Shown here one piece after another: positions 25,970-35,239 of a DNA stretch of 64,000 bases. Made by a program: the position numbers and the translations under genes. Numbering within the stretch: the stretch's first letter is position 1; each line of letters begins with the position of its first letter. This DNA comes from Brevundimonas vesicularis NBRC 12165 (GTDB lineage Bacteria; Pseudomonadota; Alphaproteobacteria; Caulobacterales; Caulobacteraceae), in the NCBI RefSeq assembly GCF_001592205.1, contig NZ_BCWM01000014.1, positions 1 to 64,000 on the forward strand. The letters are read 5' to 3'. The notes beneath the pieces are model-generated. The model did no database searches. It was not told the DNA's origin and saw only the letters and a list, made by a program, of their open reading frames with translations.

Positions 25970-28900
25970 GCCTGTTCGATCCCTTCCTCGGCGACACGCC
26001 GTGCTGGTACGCCATCCCCGCGCACCGGCCGTTCCTTGAAGACCTGGCCGCCGGCGTCCTGGCCTGGCTGGGCGATCTGCCGCCCGAGACCCTGTCGGAC
26101 GCCACCATCCTGCTGCCCAACCGCCGGGCCGCGCGTGCCTTCACCGGCGCCCTGTCCAAGCTGTCTCAGGGTCGCCCCATTCTGCTGCCTCAGGTGCGGC
26201 CGCTGGGCGATCTGGAGGAGGACGAGCCGCCGTTTACGCCCGGCGCCCTGGGTCTGGACCTGCCGCCCGCCATCCCCGCCCTGACGCGCCGGTTCGAGAT
26301 GGCGCGGATGATCGTCGAACAGTTCGATGCGTCCTTAAGCCCGATGCGCGCGCTGGATCTGGCCGATGCGCTGGGCGGCTTCCTCGATTCCTGCCAACTG
26401 GAAGAGATTCAGAACCCTGAGCGGATCGCGACGCTGGTCGACGGCGAAATGGCCGAACACTGGGAACGCTCGGCCGAGTTTCTGGGTCTGGCGGTCGAGG
26501 CCTGGCCGAAGCGTCTGGCCGAACTGGGTCTGGTCGATCCGGCCTGGCGTAGGGCGACCCTGCTGCGCCGCCTCGCCGACCTGTGGGACCGCGAACCGCC
26601 GCGCCAGCCCGTCATCGCCGCCGGCTCGACCGGCACCGTCCCCGCCGCCGGCGACGTGCTGAAGGCCGTGGCCAGGGCGCCGCTGGGCTGCGTCGTCCTG
26701 CCTGGCCTCGACCTGGATCTGGACGCGGGCGTCTCGGACCGGCTGGACGAACAACATCCGCAAAGCGCGATGAAGCGGCTGCTGGACCGCTGCGAGATCG
26801 CGCGCGAGAGCGTTCGCCCCTGGTTCCATCCCGCCGTTCCCACAGCCGTCGAGGCGCGCGGACTGGCGCGCCAGCGGCTGGTCAACGAGGCCCTGCGCCC
26901 CGCCGAGGCCACCGACGACTGGCGGCGCGCGATCCGCGACATCCGCTCGGCCGCCGCTGCGCGCAGCGAGGCGCGGGACCCGATCGCCGAGGGTCTGCAG
27001 GGTCTGTCGCTGCTGAGCGTGCGCGCCGAGGAAGAGGCCGCCGCCGCCATCGCTCTGATGATGCGTGAGACGTTGGAAACGCCGGGCAAGACCTGCGCCC
27101 TGGTCACGCCGGATCAGGCCGTGGGTCGCCGCGTCGCCGCCCGGTTGGAACGCTGGGGCGTCATCCCGGATTCGTCCGCCGGCGCCCCCCTGTCGCGCCT
27201 GCCTGCCGGGGCCCTGGTCGATCTGTGCGCCCGCTGGATCGCCGATCCGGTCCAGCCCCATCTGCTGCTGGCCGTGGTCAAACATCCGCTTGTCCAGTTC
27301 GACTTGGGCGACGCTCCTCAGGCCGCCGCCGTCGCCGCGCTGGAGGAACACGCCCTGCGCGGTCCCCGCCCGCGCGACTTCGCCGCCATCCATCGCCGCC
27401 TGCTGGAGGCGGTCCAGCCCGACCGGCGCGGCAAGGCGCCGCCGGAATGGAAACAGGCCCGGCTGTCGGCCGCGACCCAGCTGGTCGATCAGCTTCAGGC
27501 CGCCGTCGAGGCCGCGACGGCCGCCTTCGCGCCCGACGCGGATCTGAACGTCGGCGCCTCGGCCCTGACCCGGCTGATCGAAACCTTAGCCGGCCAGAAC
27601 GCCTGGGCCGGTCCTGACGGCGAGGGCGCCGCCGCCCTGTTGTCCGGCCTGATCGACGGCGGGGCGTCGCTCGGCCGCATCCGCCGCGCGGAGTTGGCCG
27701 AACTGGTCACGTCCCTGGTCAAGGAAAACGTCGTGCGGACCGGCGGGGCGACCCATCCGTCGCTGCGCATTCTCGGCGCCATCGAGGCGCGTCTGGTCAG
27801 GGCGGACCGGATGATCCTGGCCGGGCTGGAGGAAGGCGTCTGGCCCCAGGCCGCCCCGACCGATCCCTTCCTGTCGCGCCCGATGCGAAAGGCGCTGGGC
27901 TTGCCGCCGCCAGAGCGTCGCTTGGGCCAGACGGCGCAGGATTTCGTCCAGGCCGCCTGCGCCGACGAGGTCATCTTGATCCACAGCGAGCGGCGCGGCG
28001 GCCAGCCCGCCGTCCGCTCGCGCTGGCTGTGGCGGCTGGAGATGCTGACGCGCGGCGCGAACGCTGTCGAAACACCCGTCGCAATCGCCCGCCCGGCGGC
28101 CGTCATCGACTGGGCCCGCGCTCTGGACGCACCGCCGTCCGGCCCACCCCAGTTCGCCAAACGGCCCGAGCCGCGCCCGCCGGTGCATCGCCGCCCGCGC
28201 AGCCTGTACGTCACCCGTATCGAACGCTGGGTGCGCGATCCCTACGCCATCTACGCCCTGTGGGTGCTGGGGCTGGAGGCGATGGAGCGGCCCGGCGCGT
28301 CTGCCGAAGCGCTCGCTCGGGGCAACGCCGTCCACGCCGCCATCGAGCGGCTGACGCTGGACTGGCCGAACGACCTGCCCGACGACTGCGAGGCCATCCT
28401 GCACGACCATCTGCTGCGCGAACTGGGCGCGCGCGGGTTCGAGGATGCGGCCATGGCGCGTGAGGCGCCGCTGGCCCGCAACTGCGCCCGCTGGCTGACC
28501 GAGTTCGAGCGCCGGCGTCGGGCGCGCGGCGTCGATATCCTGGTGGAACAGCAGGGGACGATGACCTTCGACGCCCCGGCCGGCCCCTTCACGGTCAAGG
28601 CCTTCGCCGACCGGATCGAGCTGGCGTCCGACGGGGCGGCGGTCATGGACTTCAAGACCGGGGCGGCGCCGTCCGCCAAACAGGTCAAGTCCGGCTTCGC
28701 CCCGCAACTGACCCTGACCGCCGCCATCCTGGCCGACGGCGGGTTCAAGGACACCAACGGCCCGGTCACGCCCGACGAACTGACCTATGTCCGCGTGGTC
28801 GGGCGAAAGATGGCGGGCGAAGTCGTCACCCGCGCCTCGGGCTCTGAGGCCGCCGACCTGGCGCAGGCGGCGCTGGACGGGCTGAAGCGCCGCGTGGCCC

Positions 28901-29031
28901 GGTTCGACGACGAGAATACGCCTTACGTTTCCTGGGCCGCGCCTCAGTTCATGGGCAACCAGGGCGGCAACTACGACCATCTGGCACGCGTCTGGGAATG
29001 GTCGGTGATCGGCGACGGTGACGAAGAATGA
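25966..29031 (+). CDS. addB: Double-strand break repair protein AddB
   Basis: A 1021-residue subunit of the alphaproteobacterial AddAB helicase-nuclease. The N-terminal part resembles an inactive helicase (ILLPNRRAARAF near residue 48, with no P-loop). The C-terminal PD-(D/E)XK nuclease domain has its catalytic Asp895-x-Lys897 in AVMDFKTG. The complex resects double-strand DNA ends for RecA-dependent repair. The GTG start overlaps the murU stop (GTGA) and the stop overlaps addA (ATGA), so the whole run is translationally coupled. Confidence 0.94.
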   Translation: MSLFDPFLGDTPCWYAIPAHRPFLEDLAAGVLAWLGDLPPETLSDATILLPNRRAARAFTGALSKLSQGRPILLPQVRPLGDLEEDEPPFTPGALGLDLPPAIPALTRRFEMARMIVEQFDASLSPMRALDLADALGGFLDSCQLEEIQNPERIATLVDGEMAEHWERSAEFLGLAVEAWPKRLAELGLVDPAWRRATLLRRLADLWDREPPRQPVIAAGSTGTVPAAGDVLKAVARAPLGCVVLPGLDLDLDAGVSDRLDEQHPQSAMKRLLDRCEIARESVRPWFHPAVPTAVEARGLARQRLVNEALRPAEATDDWRRAIRDIRSAAAARSEARDPIAEGLQGLSLLSVRAEEEAAAAIALMMRETLETPGKTCALVTPDQAVGRRVAARLERWGVIPDSSAGAPLSRLPAGALVDLCARWIADPVQPHLLLAVVKHPLVQFDLGDAPQAAAVAALEEHALRGPRPRDFAAIHRRLLEAVQPDRRGKAPPEWKQARLSAATQLVDQLQAAVEAATAAFAPDADLNVGASALTRLIETLAGQNAWAGPDGEGAAALLSGLIDGGASLGRIRRAELAELVTSLVKENVVRTGGATHPSLRILGAIEARLVRADRMILAGLEEGVWPQAAPTDPFLSRPMRKALGLPPPERRLGQTAQDFVQAACADEVILIHSERRGGQPAVRSRWLWRLEMLTRGANAVETPVAIARPAAVIDWARALDAPPSGPPQFAKRPEPRPPVHRRPRSLYVTRIERWVRDPYAIYALWVLGLEAMERPGASAEALARGNAVHAAIERLTLDWPNDLPDDCEAILHDHLLRELGARGFEDAAMAREAPLARNCARWLTEFERRRRARGVDILVEQQGTMTFDAPAGPFTVKAFADRIELASDGAAVMDFKTGAAPSAKQVKSGFAPQLTLTAAILADGGFKDTNGPVTPDELTYVRVVGRKMAGEVVTRASGSEAADLAQAALDGLKRRVARFDDENTPYVSWAAPQFMGNQGGNYDHLARVWEWSVIGDGDEE

Positions 29032-32000
29032 GCATCGCCCCCCAGATCGTCGCCGCCGACCCGCGCCTGACCGTTTTCGTCACCGCCAACGCCGGTTCGG
29101 GCAAGACCACCACCCTGGTCAACCGGGTGGCGCGGCTGCTGCTGGATCAGGTCGATCCCGGCGCCATCCTGTGCGTCACCTACACCAAGGCCGCCGCCGC
29201 CGAGATGCAGGCCCGGCTGTTCGACCAGCTCGGCGGCTGGGCCGTGCTGGACGACGCCGCACTGTCGCGCGAACTGGCCCGGCTGGACGACGGCGACCCG
29301 CAGGCGCTGGATCACGCCGCGCTTTCCCGCGCGCGCAAGCTGTTCGCCCGCGCGCTGGAGACGCCCGGCGGCCTGAAGATCCAGACCATCCACGCCTTCT
29401 GCGAAAAACTCCTGCGGCGGTTCCCGCTGGAGGCTGGGGTTTCGCCCCGCTTCACTGTGCTGGAAGACCAGGCCGCGACCGCCCTCAGCCACGCGGCGCG
29501 CGAAGATCTGGCCCGCGCCGCCGTCGCCGATCCGGACGGCCCCATCGGCCTGGCCTACAGCCATTTCGCCGTCGAGCTGGACTGGCAGCGGTTCCAGGCC
29601 CTGCTGTCGATGATCGAGGCCAAACGCGCCGATCTGTTGGACTATATCGACCGCGCCGAGGCCGGGACCGCGCCCGATCCCTGGTCCCTGACCGGCGCCG
29701 AGCGCGATCGCAGCCCGGAGGATCTGGAGCGAGACTTCGTCGCGTTCATCGATCCCGGCGAGTGGAACCGCATGGCCGAGGCCATGGAAACCGGCTCGGC
29801 CAATGACAAGAAGATCGCCGACGCCATGAGCGTCGCCGCCCCGCCCTACGCCGGGTTCGCGGCCCTGGCCGGGGTCTTCTGCACCCAGGCGGGCGAACCG
29901 CGAAAGAGCATGGGCACGAAGTCGGCGCCCCAGGGGGCGGCCGGCTGGCTGCTGGACCTCCAGACCAAATTCCTCGCCACGCGCGAGGCTCTGCGCAAGG
30001 CCAAGGTCGCCGATGATACGGTCAAGGTCCTGACGCTGGCCCGCGCCCACGCCGCCTTCTACGAAGCCGCCAAGGCCCAGCGCGGCGCGTTGGATTTTCC
30101 CGACTTGGTCGCGCGCGCCGCCGCCCTGCTGACCCAAAGTGGGGCCGCCGCCTGGGTGCTGTACAAGTTGGATGGCGGGGTCGACCACGTCCTGATTGAC
30201 GAGGCCCAGGACACCGCCCCCGAACAATGGGCCATCGTCCGCGCCCTGACCGGCGAGTTCTACTCTGGCGAAAAGTCCGGCCGCACCGTCTTCGCCGTCG
30301 GCGACGAGAAACAGTCGATCTATTCCTTCCAGGGCGCCCGGCCCGAACGGCTGCGTCAGGAACGCGGTGCCTTCCTCGCTTTGGCCGAGGGCGCCGGCGA
30401 GCCCTTCGCCGGGCCGGAGCTGAACACCTCCTATCGCTCGACCGAAGAGGTGCTGGCCTTCGTCGACGCCGTCTTCGCCGATCCCGACCGCACCCGCGCC
30501 CTGACCGGCCCGCAAGGCGACATCGCCCGACACCTCCCTGCGCGCCTCGGCCAGCACGGCGCAATCGACCTTTGGCCCCTGTTCCTGGACGAGCCCGCGC
30601 CCGATACCGACGCCTGGGACGATCCCGTCGATCAGGAAAGCGGCGGCAGCGCCAGGAAGCGCCTGGCCCGCGACCTGGCCCGCGAGATTCGCCGCCAGGT
30701 CGAAAGCGGCGTCGCCGTCTTTGATCGCAGCACCCGCGACCTGCGCCCCGCCGGCTATGGCGACTACATCGTCCTGGTCCGCCGCCGCGACGCGACGTTC
30801 GAGGAGATCATCCGGGCGCTGAAGACCGAAGGCGTGCCCGTCGCCGGCGCGGACCGGCTGAAGCTGTCCAGCCATATCGTCTTCGACGACCTGATCTCGC
30901 TGGCGCGTTTCGCCCTCTTCCCCGACGACGACCTGTCCTTGGCCGAGGTGCTGCGCAGCCCGCTGTGCGATGTGGACGAGGACGGCCTTTATGCGCTGGC
31001 CGGCCGCGAAAACCGCAAGGCCGGCCAGCTGTGGCGCGACCTGCGCGACCGGGCGCACGAACGCCCCGAATGGACCCGCGCTCGAGATGCGTTGCAGGCC
31101 GCCATCGGCGCGCGCGGCGGCGATCCCTTCGCCTTCTTCTCCCAAGCCCTGAACCGGGTGGACGATACGGGGCGGTCGGGCCGCGGCCGCATCCTGGCCC
31201 GGCTGGGCCGCGAGGCGGAAGAGGCTATCGACGAGACCCTGAACCAGGTGCTGGCCGCCGAGAACCGAGGTGCCATCGATCTGGAGACCTGCGTCGCGCA
31301 GTTGGAGGCCGCAGACGTCGAGGTGAAGCGCGAACTGGAGGGCGCGCGCGGCGAGGTCCGCGTCATGACCGTCCACGGCGCGAAGGGTCTGGAGGCGCCC
31401 ATCGTCATCCTGCCCGACACCACCATGAAAGCGAAGGCGCAAGGTCCGTCCCTGATGCCCGCGGTTACGCCAGAGGGCGAAGGCGAGGCTTGGCTGATGG
31501 CGCCCGGCTCGGCCAAAGACGACTGCCCGGCCTCCGCCTACGCCCGCGCCGCGCGCCAGGCCCGCACGGACGACGAGACCCTACGCCTGCTCTATGTCGC
31601 CCTGACCCGCGCGCGGGACCGCGTCATCGTCATGGGCCGCGCCTCCAGCCGGGGCGCCGAGGCCGGCAGCTGGTGGTCGATCCTCTCGGAAACCTTCGAC
31701 CGCCTGGGCGATCAGGTGCGCGAAGTCGAAAACGGCGTGCGTCGCTATGGCGTCGATCCCGAGCGTCGCCCGGTCGCCGCCGATGAAGTCCGGTCCGCCG
31801 CCGTCCTGCCCGCCTGGGCCGCCTCGCCGCCGCCGGCCGACGCCGCCGCCCGCTTCGCCTCGCCGTCGCGAATGGAAGGTTCGATCCGCATTCCCGCCCC
31901 CTCGCCCCTGGCCAGGACCGAGGCGGGCGTTGTGTCGCTGGGCCGGTTCCGGCGCGGCGACCTGATCCACCGGCTGCTGGAACGCCTGCCCGAGATCGCG

Positions 32001-32447
32001 CCCGCCGACCGCCCCGACGCCGCCTGTCGACTGCTGGCCCGCGAGACCGATCTGGACGAGGCCCAGCGCACCGAGATGATCGCCGCCGCCTTCTCTGTTC
32101 TGAACGACGCCCGCTTCGCCCCGGTCTTCGGTCCCGGCTCCCGCGCCGAGGTCGCCCTGACGGGATCCGCCCCCGACCTGCCGCCCGGCGTCGCCATCAA
32201 CGGCCGCATCGATCGGCTGGTGGTCACGCCCGAGAAGGTCCTGGTCGTCGATTACAAGACCAACCGCCCTGCGCCAGACGCCGTCGAGGCGGTCGATACC
32301 GCCTATGTGCTGCAGGCCGCCGTCTATGTCGCCGTGCTGAAGCGCCTCTATCCCGATCGCCCGGTCGAGGCCGCCCTGGTCTGGACCGACGGCCCCAAGC
32401 TGATGCCCATTCCTGAAACCCTGCTGGCGGCGGCGCTCAAACCCTAA
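29028..32447 (+). CDS. addA: ATP-dependent helicase/nuclease AddA (UvrD superfamily)
   Basis: A 1139-residue UvrD-type helicase with fused nuclease. The Walker A motif is ANAGSGKTTT at residues 20-29; IQTIHAFCEKLLRRFP is motif Ia, DEAQDTAPEQW motif II, and DEKQSIYSFQGA motif III. VMTVHGAKGLEAP and YVALTRARDRV are late helicase motifs. The C-terminal RecB-like nuclease has Asp1075-x-Lys1077 in VVDYKTN. With AddB it unwinds and resects broken DNA. The start overlaps addB by ATGA. A large inverted repeat follows the stop. Confidence 0.95.
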   Translation: MSIAPQIVAADPRLTVFVTANAGSGKTTTLVNRVARLLLDQVDPGAILCVTYTKAAAAEMQARLFDQLGGWAVLDDAALSRELARLDDGDPQALDHAALSRARKLFARALETPGGLKIQTIHAFCEKLLRRFPLEAGVSPRFTVLEDQAATALSHAAREDLARAAVADPDGPIGLAYSHFAVELDWQRFQALLSMIEAKRADLLDYIDRAEAGTAPDPWSLTGAERDRSPEDLERDFVAFIDPGEWNRMAEAMETGSANDKKIADAMSVAAPPYAGFAALAGVFCTQAGEPRKSMGTKSAPQGAAGWLLDLQTKFLATREALRKAKVADDTVKVLTLARAHAAFYEAAKAQRGALDFPDLVARAAALLTQSGAAAWVLYKLDGGVDHVLIDEAQDTAPEQWAIVRALTGEFYSGEKSGRTVFAVGDEKQSIYSFQGARPERLRQERGAFLALAEGAGEPFAGPELNTSYRSTEEVLAFVDAVFADPDRTRALTGPQGDIARHLPARLGQHGAIDLWPLFLDEPAPDTDAWDDPVDQESGGSARKRLARDLAREIRRQVESGVAVFDRSTRDLRPAGYGDYIVLVRRRDATFEEIIRALKTEGVPVAGADRLKLSSHIVFDDLISLARFALFPDDDLSLAEVLRSPLCDVDEDGLYALAGRENRKAGQLWRDLRDRAHERPEWTRARDALQAAIGARGGDPFAFFSQALNRVDDTGRSGRGRILARLGREAEEAIDETLNQVLAAENRGAIDLETCVAQLEAADVEVKRELEGARGEVRVMTVHGAKGLEAPIVILPDTTMKAKAQGPSLMPAVTPEGEGEAWLMAPGSAKDDCPASAYARAARQARTDDETLRLLYVALTRARDRVIVMGRASSRGAEAGSWWSILSETFDRLGDQVREVENGVRRYGVDPERRPVAADEVRSAAVLPAWAASPPPADAAARFASPSRMEGSIRIPAPSPLARTEAGVVSLGRFRRGDLIHRLLERLPEIAPADRPDAACRLLARETDLDEAQRTEMIAAAFSVLNDARFAPVFGPGSRAEVALTGSAPDLPPGVAINGRIDRLVVTPEKVLVVDYKTNRPAPDAVEAVDTAYVLQAAVYVAVLKRLYPDRPVEAALVWTDGPKLMPIPETLLAAALKP

Positions 32448-32451
32448 CCCC

Positions 32452-32559
32452 CGTCATCCTCGGGCTTGACCCGAGGACCGGGCGCCGGTCGATCTGTGCG
32501 TCGCCGTCTTCGCTCGAGCGGCGGATCATCCGATCCTCGGGTCGGGCCCGAGGATGACG
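32452..32559. repeat. Large inverted repeat between addA and trxA
   Basis: The arms are CGTCATCCTCGGGCTTGACC (first 20 of 29 bases, 32452-32480) and its inverted partner at 32531-32559, matching at 26 of 29 positions. Each arm is itself a near-palindrome centred on CTCGGG...CCCGAG. About 50 bases separate them. Such GTCATCCTCGGGCTTGACCCGAGG palindromes are common intergenic repeats in alphaproteobacteria. It probably ends or stabilises the addA transcript; it has no coding role. Confidence 0.8.
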
Positions 32560-32707
32560 GACGGAGAGAGGGAGCGACGGCGGCAGTTGAATTGCCCGCG
32601 ATTCGCTCCCACATCTGCCATCGAACCCGGACACATCCGGCCAACACCAACACGCGCTCATGCAGCGAGGCGCCGCGCGCCGAGCGATAGCGCCCAAGGA
32701 GCCATTC

Positions 32708-33037
32708 ATGGCGACTGTAAAAGTTACCGACGAGAGCTTTGACGCCGACGTCCTGAAATCCTCGACCCCTGTCCTGGTCGACTTCTGGGCCGAATGGTGC
32801 GGCCCCTGCAAACAAATCGGCCCGGCGCTGGAACAGATCGCAGACGAATTGGGCGGTCAGGTCACCGTGGCCAAGATCAACATCGACGACAGCCCCATGA
32901 CCCCGTCCAAGCTGGGCGTGAAGGGCATTCCGACCCTGATGCTGTTCAAGGACGGCCAGATGGCGTCGATGAAGGTCGGCGCCATGCCCAAGGGCAAGAT
33001 CGTCGAATGGCTGGCCGAGGCCGGCGTCAAGGCCTGA
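32708..33037 (+). CDS. trxA: Thioredoxin
   Basis: A 109-residue thioredoxin with the active site WCGPC (Cys31, Cys34) and the conserved cis-proline in KGIPTLMLF. It is the general cytoplasmic disulfide reductant. ATG 32708 has AAGGAG at correct spacing; the open frame extends 16 codons upstream without support. It lies 260 bases after addA with an inverted repeat between them, so it probably has its own promoter. A strong hairpin terminator follows. Confidence 0.97.
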   Translation: MATVKVTDESFDADVLKSSTPVLVDFWAEWCGPCKQIGPALEQIADELGGQVTVAKINIDDSPMTPSKLGVKGIPTLMLFKDGQMASMKVGAMPKGKIVEWLAEAGVKA

Positions 33038-33062
33038 GCTTTCTCGACCAAGTCAGATCAAG

Positions 33063-33092
33063 CGCCCGCCGGTCCGACCGGCGGGCGTTTTT
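33063..33092 (+). terminator. Rho-independent terminator of trxA
   Basis: CGCCCGCCGG at 33063-33072 pairs with CCGGCGGGCG at 33078-33087 around a TCCGA loop, followed by five T residues. The stem is GC-perfect. It separates trxA from the small ORF at 33110. Confidence 0.9.
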
Positions 33093-34354
33093 CATGCTAG
33101 GGTGGCGCCATGAGCGACGAAGACACCCCGAACCCGGCTGACGACATCCCCGGCGAGACGCCGGTCCAGAAGGCCCTGCGCCTGAAGAACGCTAAGCTCG
33201 ACGCCCGTCCCCAGGCCCCGCGCGGCGGCCGTTTCCAGCGTGAGCAGAATGCGCGGATCGCGGCCGGCAAGTCGCGCCCGTGGATGAGCAAATAGCGCCT
33301 GATCAGAACCGACCGCGCGCGTTGCCGGGCTCGCCCCCGTCCAGCGCTTGAAGGCGCGGGAGAAGGCGCTGGGTTCTGAAAATCCGACCAGATAGGCCGT
33401 CTCGTTCACCGAGACCTTCTGGCCATGAAGGTAGTGCAGCGCCATGCGGTGGCGCAGGTCGTCGACCACGGCGTCGAACCCCGTCCCCTTCTCGGCCAGT
33501 CGACGATAGAGGGTCGCGCGGCTGACCCCCAGCTGACGCGCCACCTCGACCATGCCGATGTCCCCCCGGTGCAGGATCGGGATCAGCAGAGCCTCGACCC
33601 GACCGCGCAGGGTGCGGGCGGTCTCCAGGCCGGCCAGCAACTGGCTGGCCCGTTCACTCAACACCCCGAAGGCGTAGCGGCTGGGATTGTGCAGCGGGAT
33701 CGACAGCCACGACGGGTCGATGCGGATGCCGTTCAGCGCGGATCCAAAGGTCGTCGACACGCCCAGTACGCGCCGATAATCATCGGCATGCGCCGGTGCT
33801 TCATGGGGCACATGGGCCTCAAGGGCGAAAGGCGCATCGGGGAAATGGCGGCGGGTCTCGGCGATGAAGCGAGACCAGGTCGCCTCGGTCAGCTCGGGAA
33901 AGGCGACGGGATCGGCGCGCCGATCCATCAGCCACAGGCCGTCCGCGCGCGGCGTGATCTCGAACCGGCCACCCGGCAGCGCCAGATCGACATCGGCGAC
34001 CAGGCGCCCGAAGCGGTTCAACTCGCCCAGGGCCTCGCCCATCGTGGCGGCCGAATAGCAGATCAACCCCACCACCGAGAACTCGCGGAAATCCTGCGCT
34101 GCGCCCAGGTCCAGCGCGAACGCCGCCGCGCCGCTCTGCGCCTTGGCGGCCTGCATCAGCGCTACATATTGGGTCATCGGCACGCGCGCATCGGGATCGT
34201 CCAGGTCCGCCGGCCGGATGCCACAGCGCTCGGCCAGCCCCTCGGCATCGACACCCACCGACGCCGCATAGTCGAACAGGTTGCGCACATAGCCGGCCGA
34301 GACGGTGGCCACCGTCTGAAGCCGAAAGTCCTGTTTTGTGATCGTCGCGGTCAT
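33092..34354 (-). CDS. AraC-family transcriptional regulator, probable C-terminal frameshift
   Basis: A 420-residue open frame. The first 210 residues match the AraC arabinose-binding-like N-terminal domain (AERCGI, ICYSAATMGEAL). The HTH_18 DNA-binding part follows, with VARQLGVSRATLYRRL and YLVGFSEPSAFSRAFKRWTG. AraC proteins normally end soon after this; here 73 further unrelated residues lie antisense to the gene at 33110. One extra base in the GGG run at 33327-33329 would instead end the protein at TGA 33303-33305. A real one-base deletion or an assembly error is likely. It is divergent from the DUF2306-like gene, its probable target. ATG 34354 is preferred. Confidence 0.8.
   Translation of the reverse strand: MTATITKQDFRLQTVATVSAGYVRNLFDYAASVGVDAEGLAERCGIRPADLDDPDARVPMTQYVALMQAAKAQSGAAAFALDLGAAQDFREFSVVGLICYSAATMGEALGELNRFGRLVADVDLALPGGRFEITPRADGLWLMDRRADPVAFPELTEATWSRFIAETRRHFPDAPFALEAHVPHEAPAHADDYRRVLGVSTTFGSALNGIRIDPSWLSIPLHNPSRYAFGVLSERASQLLAGLETARTLRGRVEALLIPILHRGDIGMVEVARQLGVSRATLYRRLAEKGTGFDAVVDDLRHRMALHYLHGQKVSVNETAYLVGFSEPSAFSRAFKRWTGASPATRAVGSDQALFAHPRARLAGRDPRILLTLETAAARGLGTGVELSVLQAQGLLDRRLAGDVVSRVRGVFVAHGATLA
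33110..33295 (+). CDS. Small basic conserved-type protein
   Basis: A 61-residue soluble protein with an acidic N-terminus (MSDEDTPNPADDIPGE) and a basic C-terminus rich in Arg and Lys (RGGRFQREQ, AGKSRPWMSK). Codon use fits the genome and the protein resembles short conserved proteins seen next to trxA in caulobacters, though I cannot name a family. It ends 7 bases before the off-frame TGA that probably marks the true end of the convergent AraC-type gene; the annotated AraC frame overlaps it entirely, which is suspicious for the AraC frame and not for this gene. Confidence 0.65.
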   Translation: MSDEDTPNPADDIPGETPVQKALRLKNAKLDARPQAPRGGRFQREQNARIAAGKSRPWMSK

Positions 34355-34464
34355 GGGCTGCGGAGGTTCGTCCCGATATCGCCGCCATACAAGAGCGGGT
34401 GTTCGAATGACGACGATGATCCACAACGACGAAGACCGCCCGGCGAGACGGGCGGCGCGCGCAT

Positions 34465-35232
34465 TTGAAGGCGGCAGGGATCTTCTGGTTCGCCACCGCC
34501 GTGGCCGGTCAGGCCATGTTCGTCGTCTATATCCTCGGCTTCTATGGTGCGGCGGCCGTGGCGCGCCAGCCGGAGCGATGGAACGACGTCCTGGTCGGCG
34601 GCTACGTCGCGGGCGGCTTGATCGGCAATCTGGTCCTTGCAGCCCACCTGCTGATGGCGGCGATCATCACCATCGGCGGGCCGTTACAACTGATACCGCA
34701 GCTTCGCGCCCGCGCTCTGCAGCTGCATCGGTGGATGGGGCGGACCTATATCGTCACGGCGATCCTGATCAGCCTGGCTGGCCTCTATATGGTCTGGACG
34801 CGCGGCACGGCCGGCGGCGACGCCATGCGCGTCGGTATCAGCATCAACGGCGTGCTGATCCTGGTCGCCGCCGTCATGGCTTGGCGTCATGCCGCCGCGC
34901 GCCGGATCGACCGGCACCGTCGTTGGGCCATGGCGACCTTCATCCTGGTCAGCGGGGTCTGGTTCTTCCGCGTCGGCCTCTTGGCCTGGATCATGATAAA
35001 CCAGGGGCCGGTCGGGATAGGAGACGACTTCAACGGGCCGTTCGTGCGGTTCTGGGCCTATGGCTGCTATCTCGCACCGCTGGCGGTTCTGATCCTCTAT
35101 CTGCGTGCTCAGGACCGGCCGTCGCCTCTGGGTAAGGCCGCGACCGCCGCAGGATTGATCGTGCTGACCCTCGTGATGGGCCTAGGCGTCGTCGGCGCCA
35201 CGATGGGGATGTGGCTGCCTCGTCTGACCTGA
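34465..35232 (+). CDS. DUF2306-like polytopic membrane protein
   Basis: A 255-residue membrane protein with six or seven predicted helices. QLHRWMGRTYI followed by a helix, and RRIDRHRRWAMATFIL, match the conserved His/Arg pattern of DUF2306 proteins. The function of the family is unknown. The start is a TTG at 34465 without a clear ribosome-binding site, so it is provisional. It is divergent from the AraC-type regulator with 110 bases between, which suggests regulation by it. It ends 7 bases from the convergent folC stop. Confidence 0.72.
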   Translation: MKAAGIFWFATAVAGQAMFVVYILGFYGAAAVARQPERWNDVLVGGYVAGGLIGNLVLAAHLLMAAIITIGGPLQLIPQLRARALQLHRWMGRTYIVTAILISLAGLYMVWTRGTAGGDAMRVGISINGVLILVAAVMAWRHAAARRIDRHRRWAMATFILVSGVWFFRVGLLAWIMINQGPVGIGDDFNGPFVRFWAYGCYLAPLAVLILYLRAQDRPSPLGKAATAAGLIVLTLVMGLGVVGATMGMWLPRLT

Positions 35233-35239
35233 TCGGCCG

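Noticed and set aside
28971..31442. An 823-codon minus-strand open frame opposite addA
   Set aside because: The sequence is low-complexity Gly/Ala/Gln/Arg typical of a shadow frame, while addA on the other strand has all helicase motifs.
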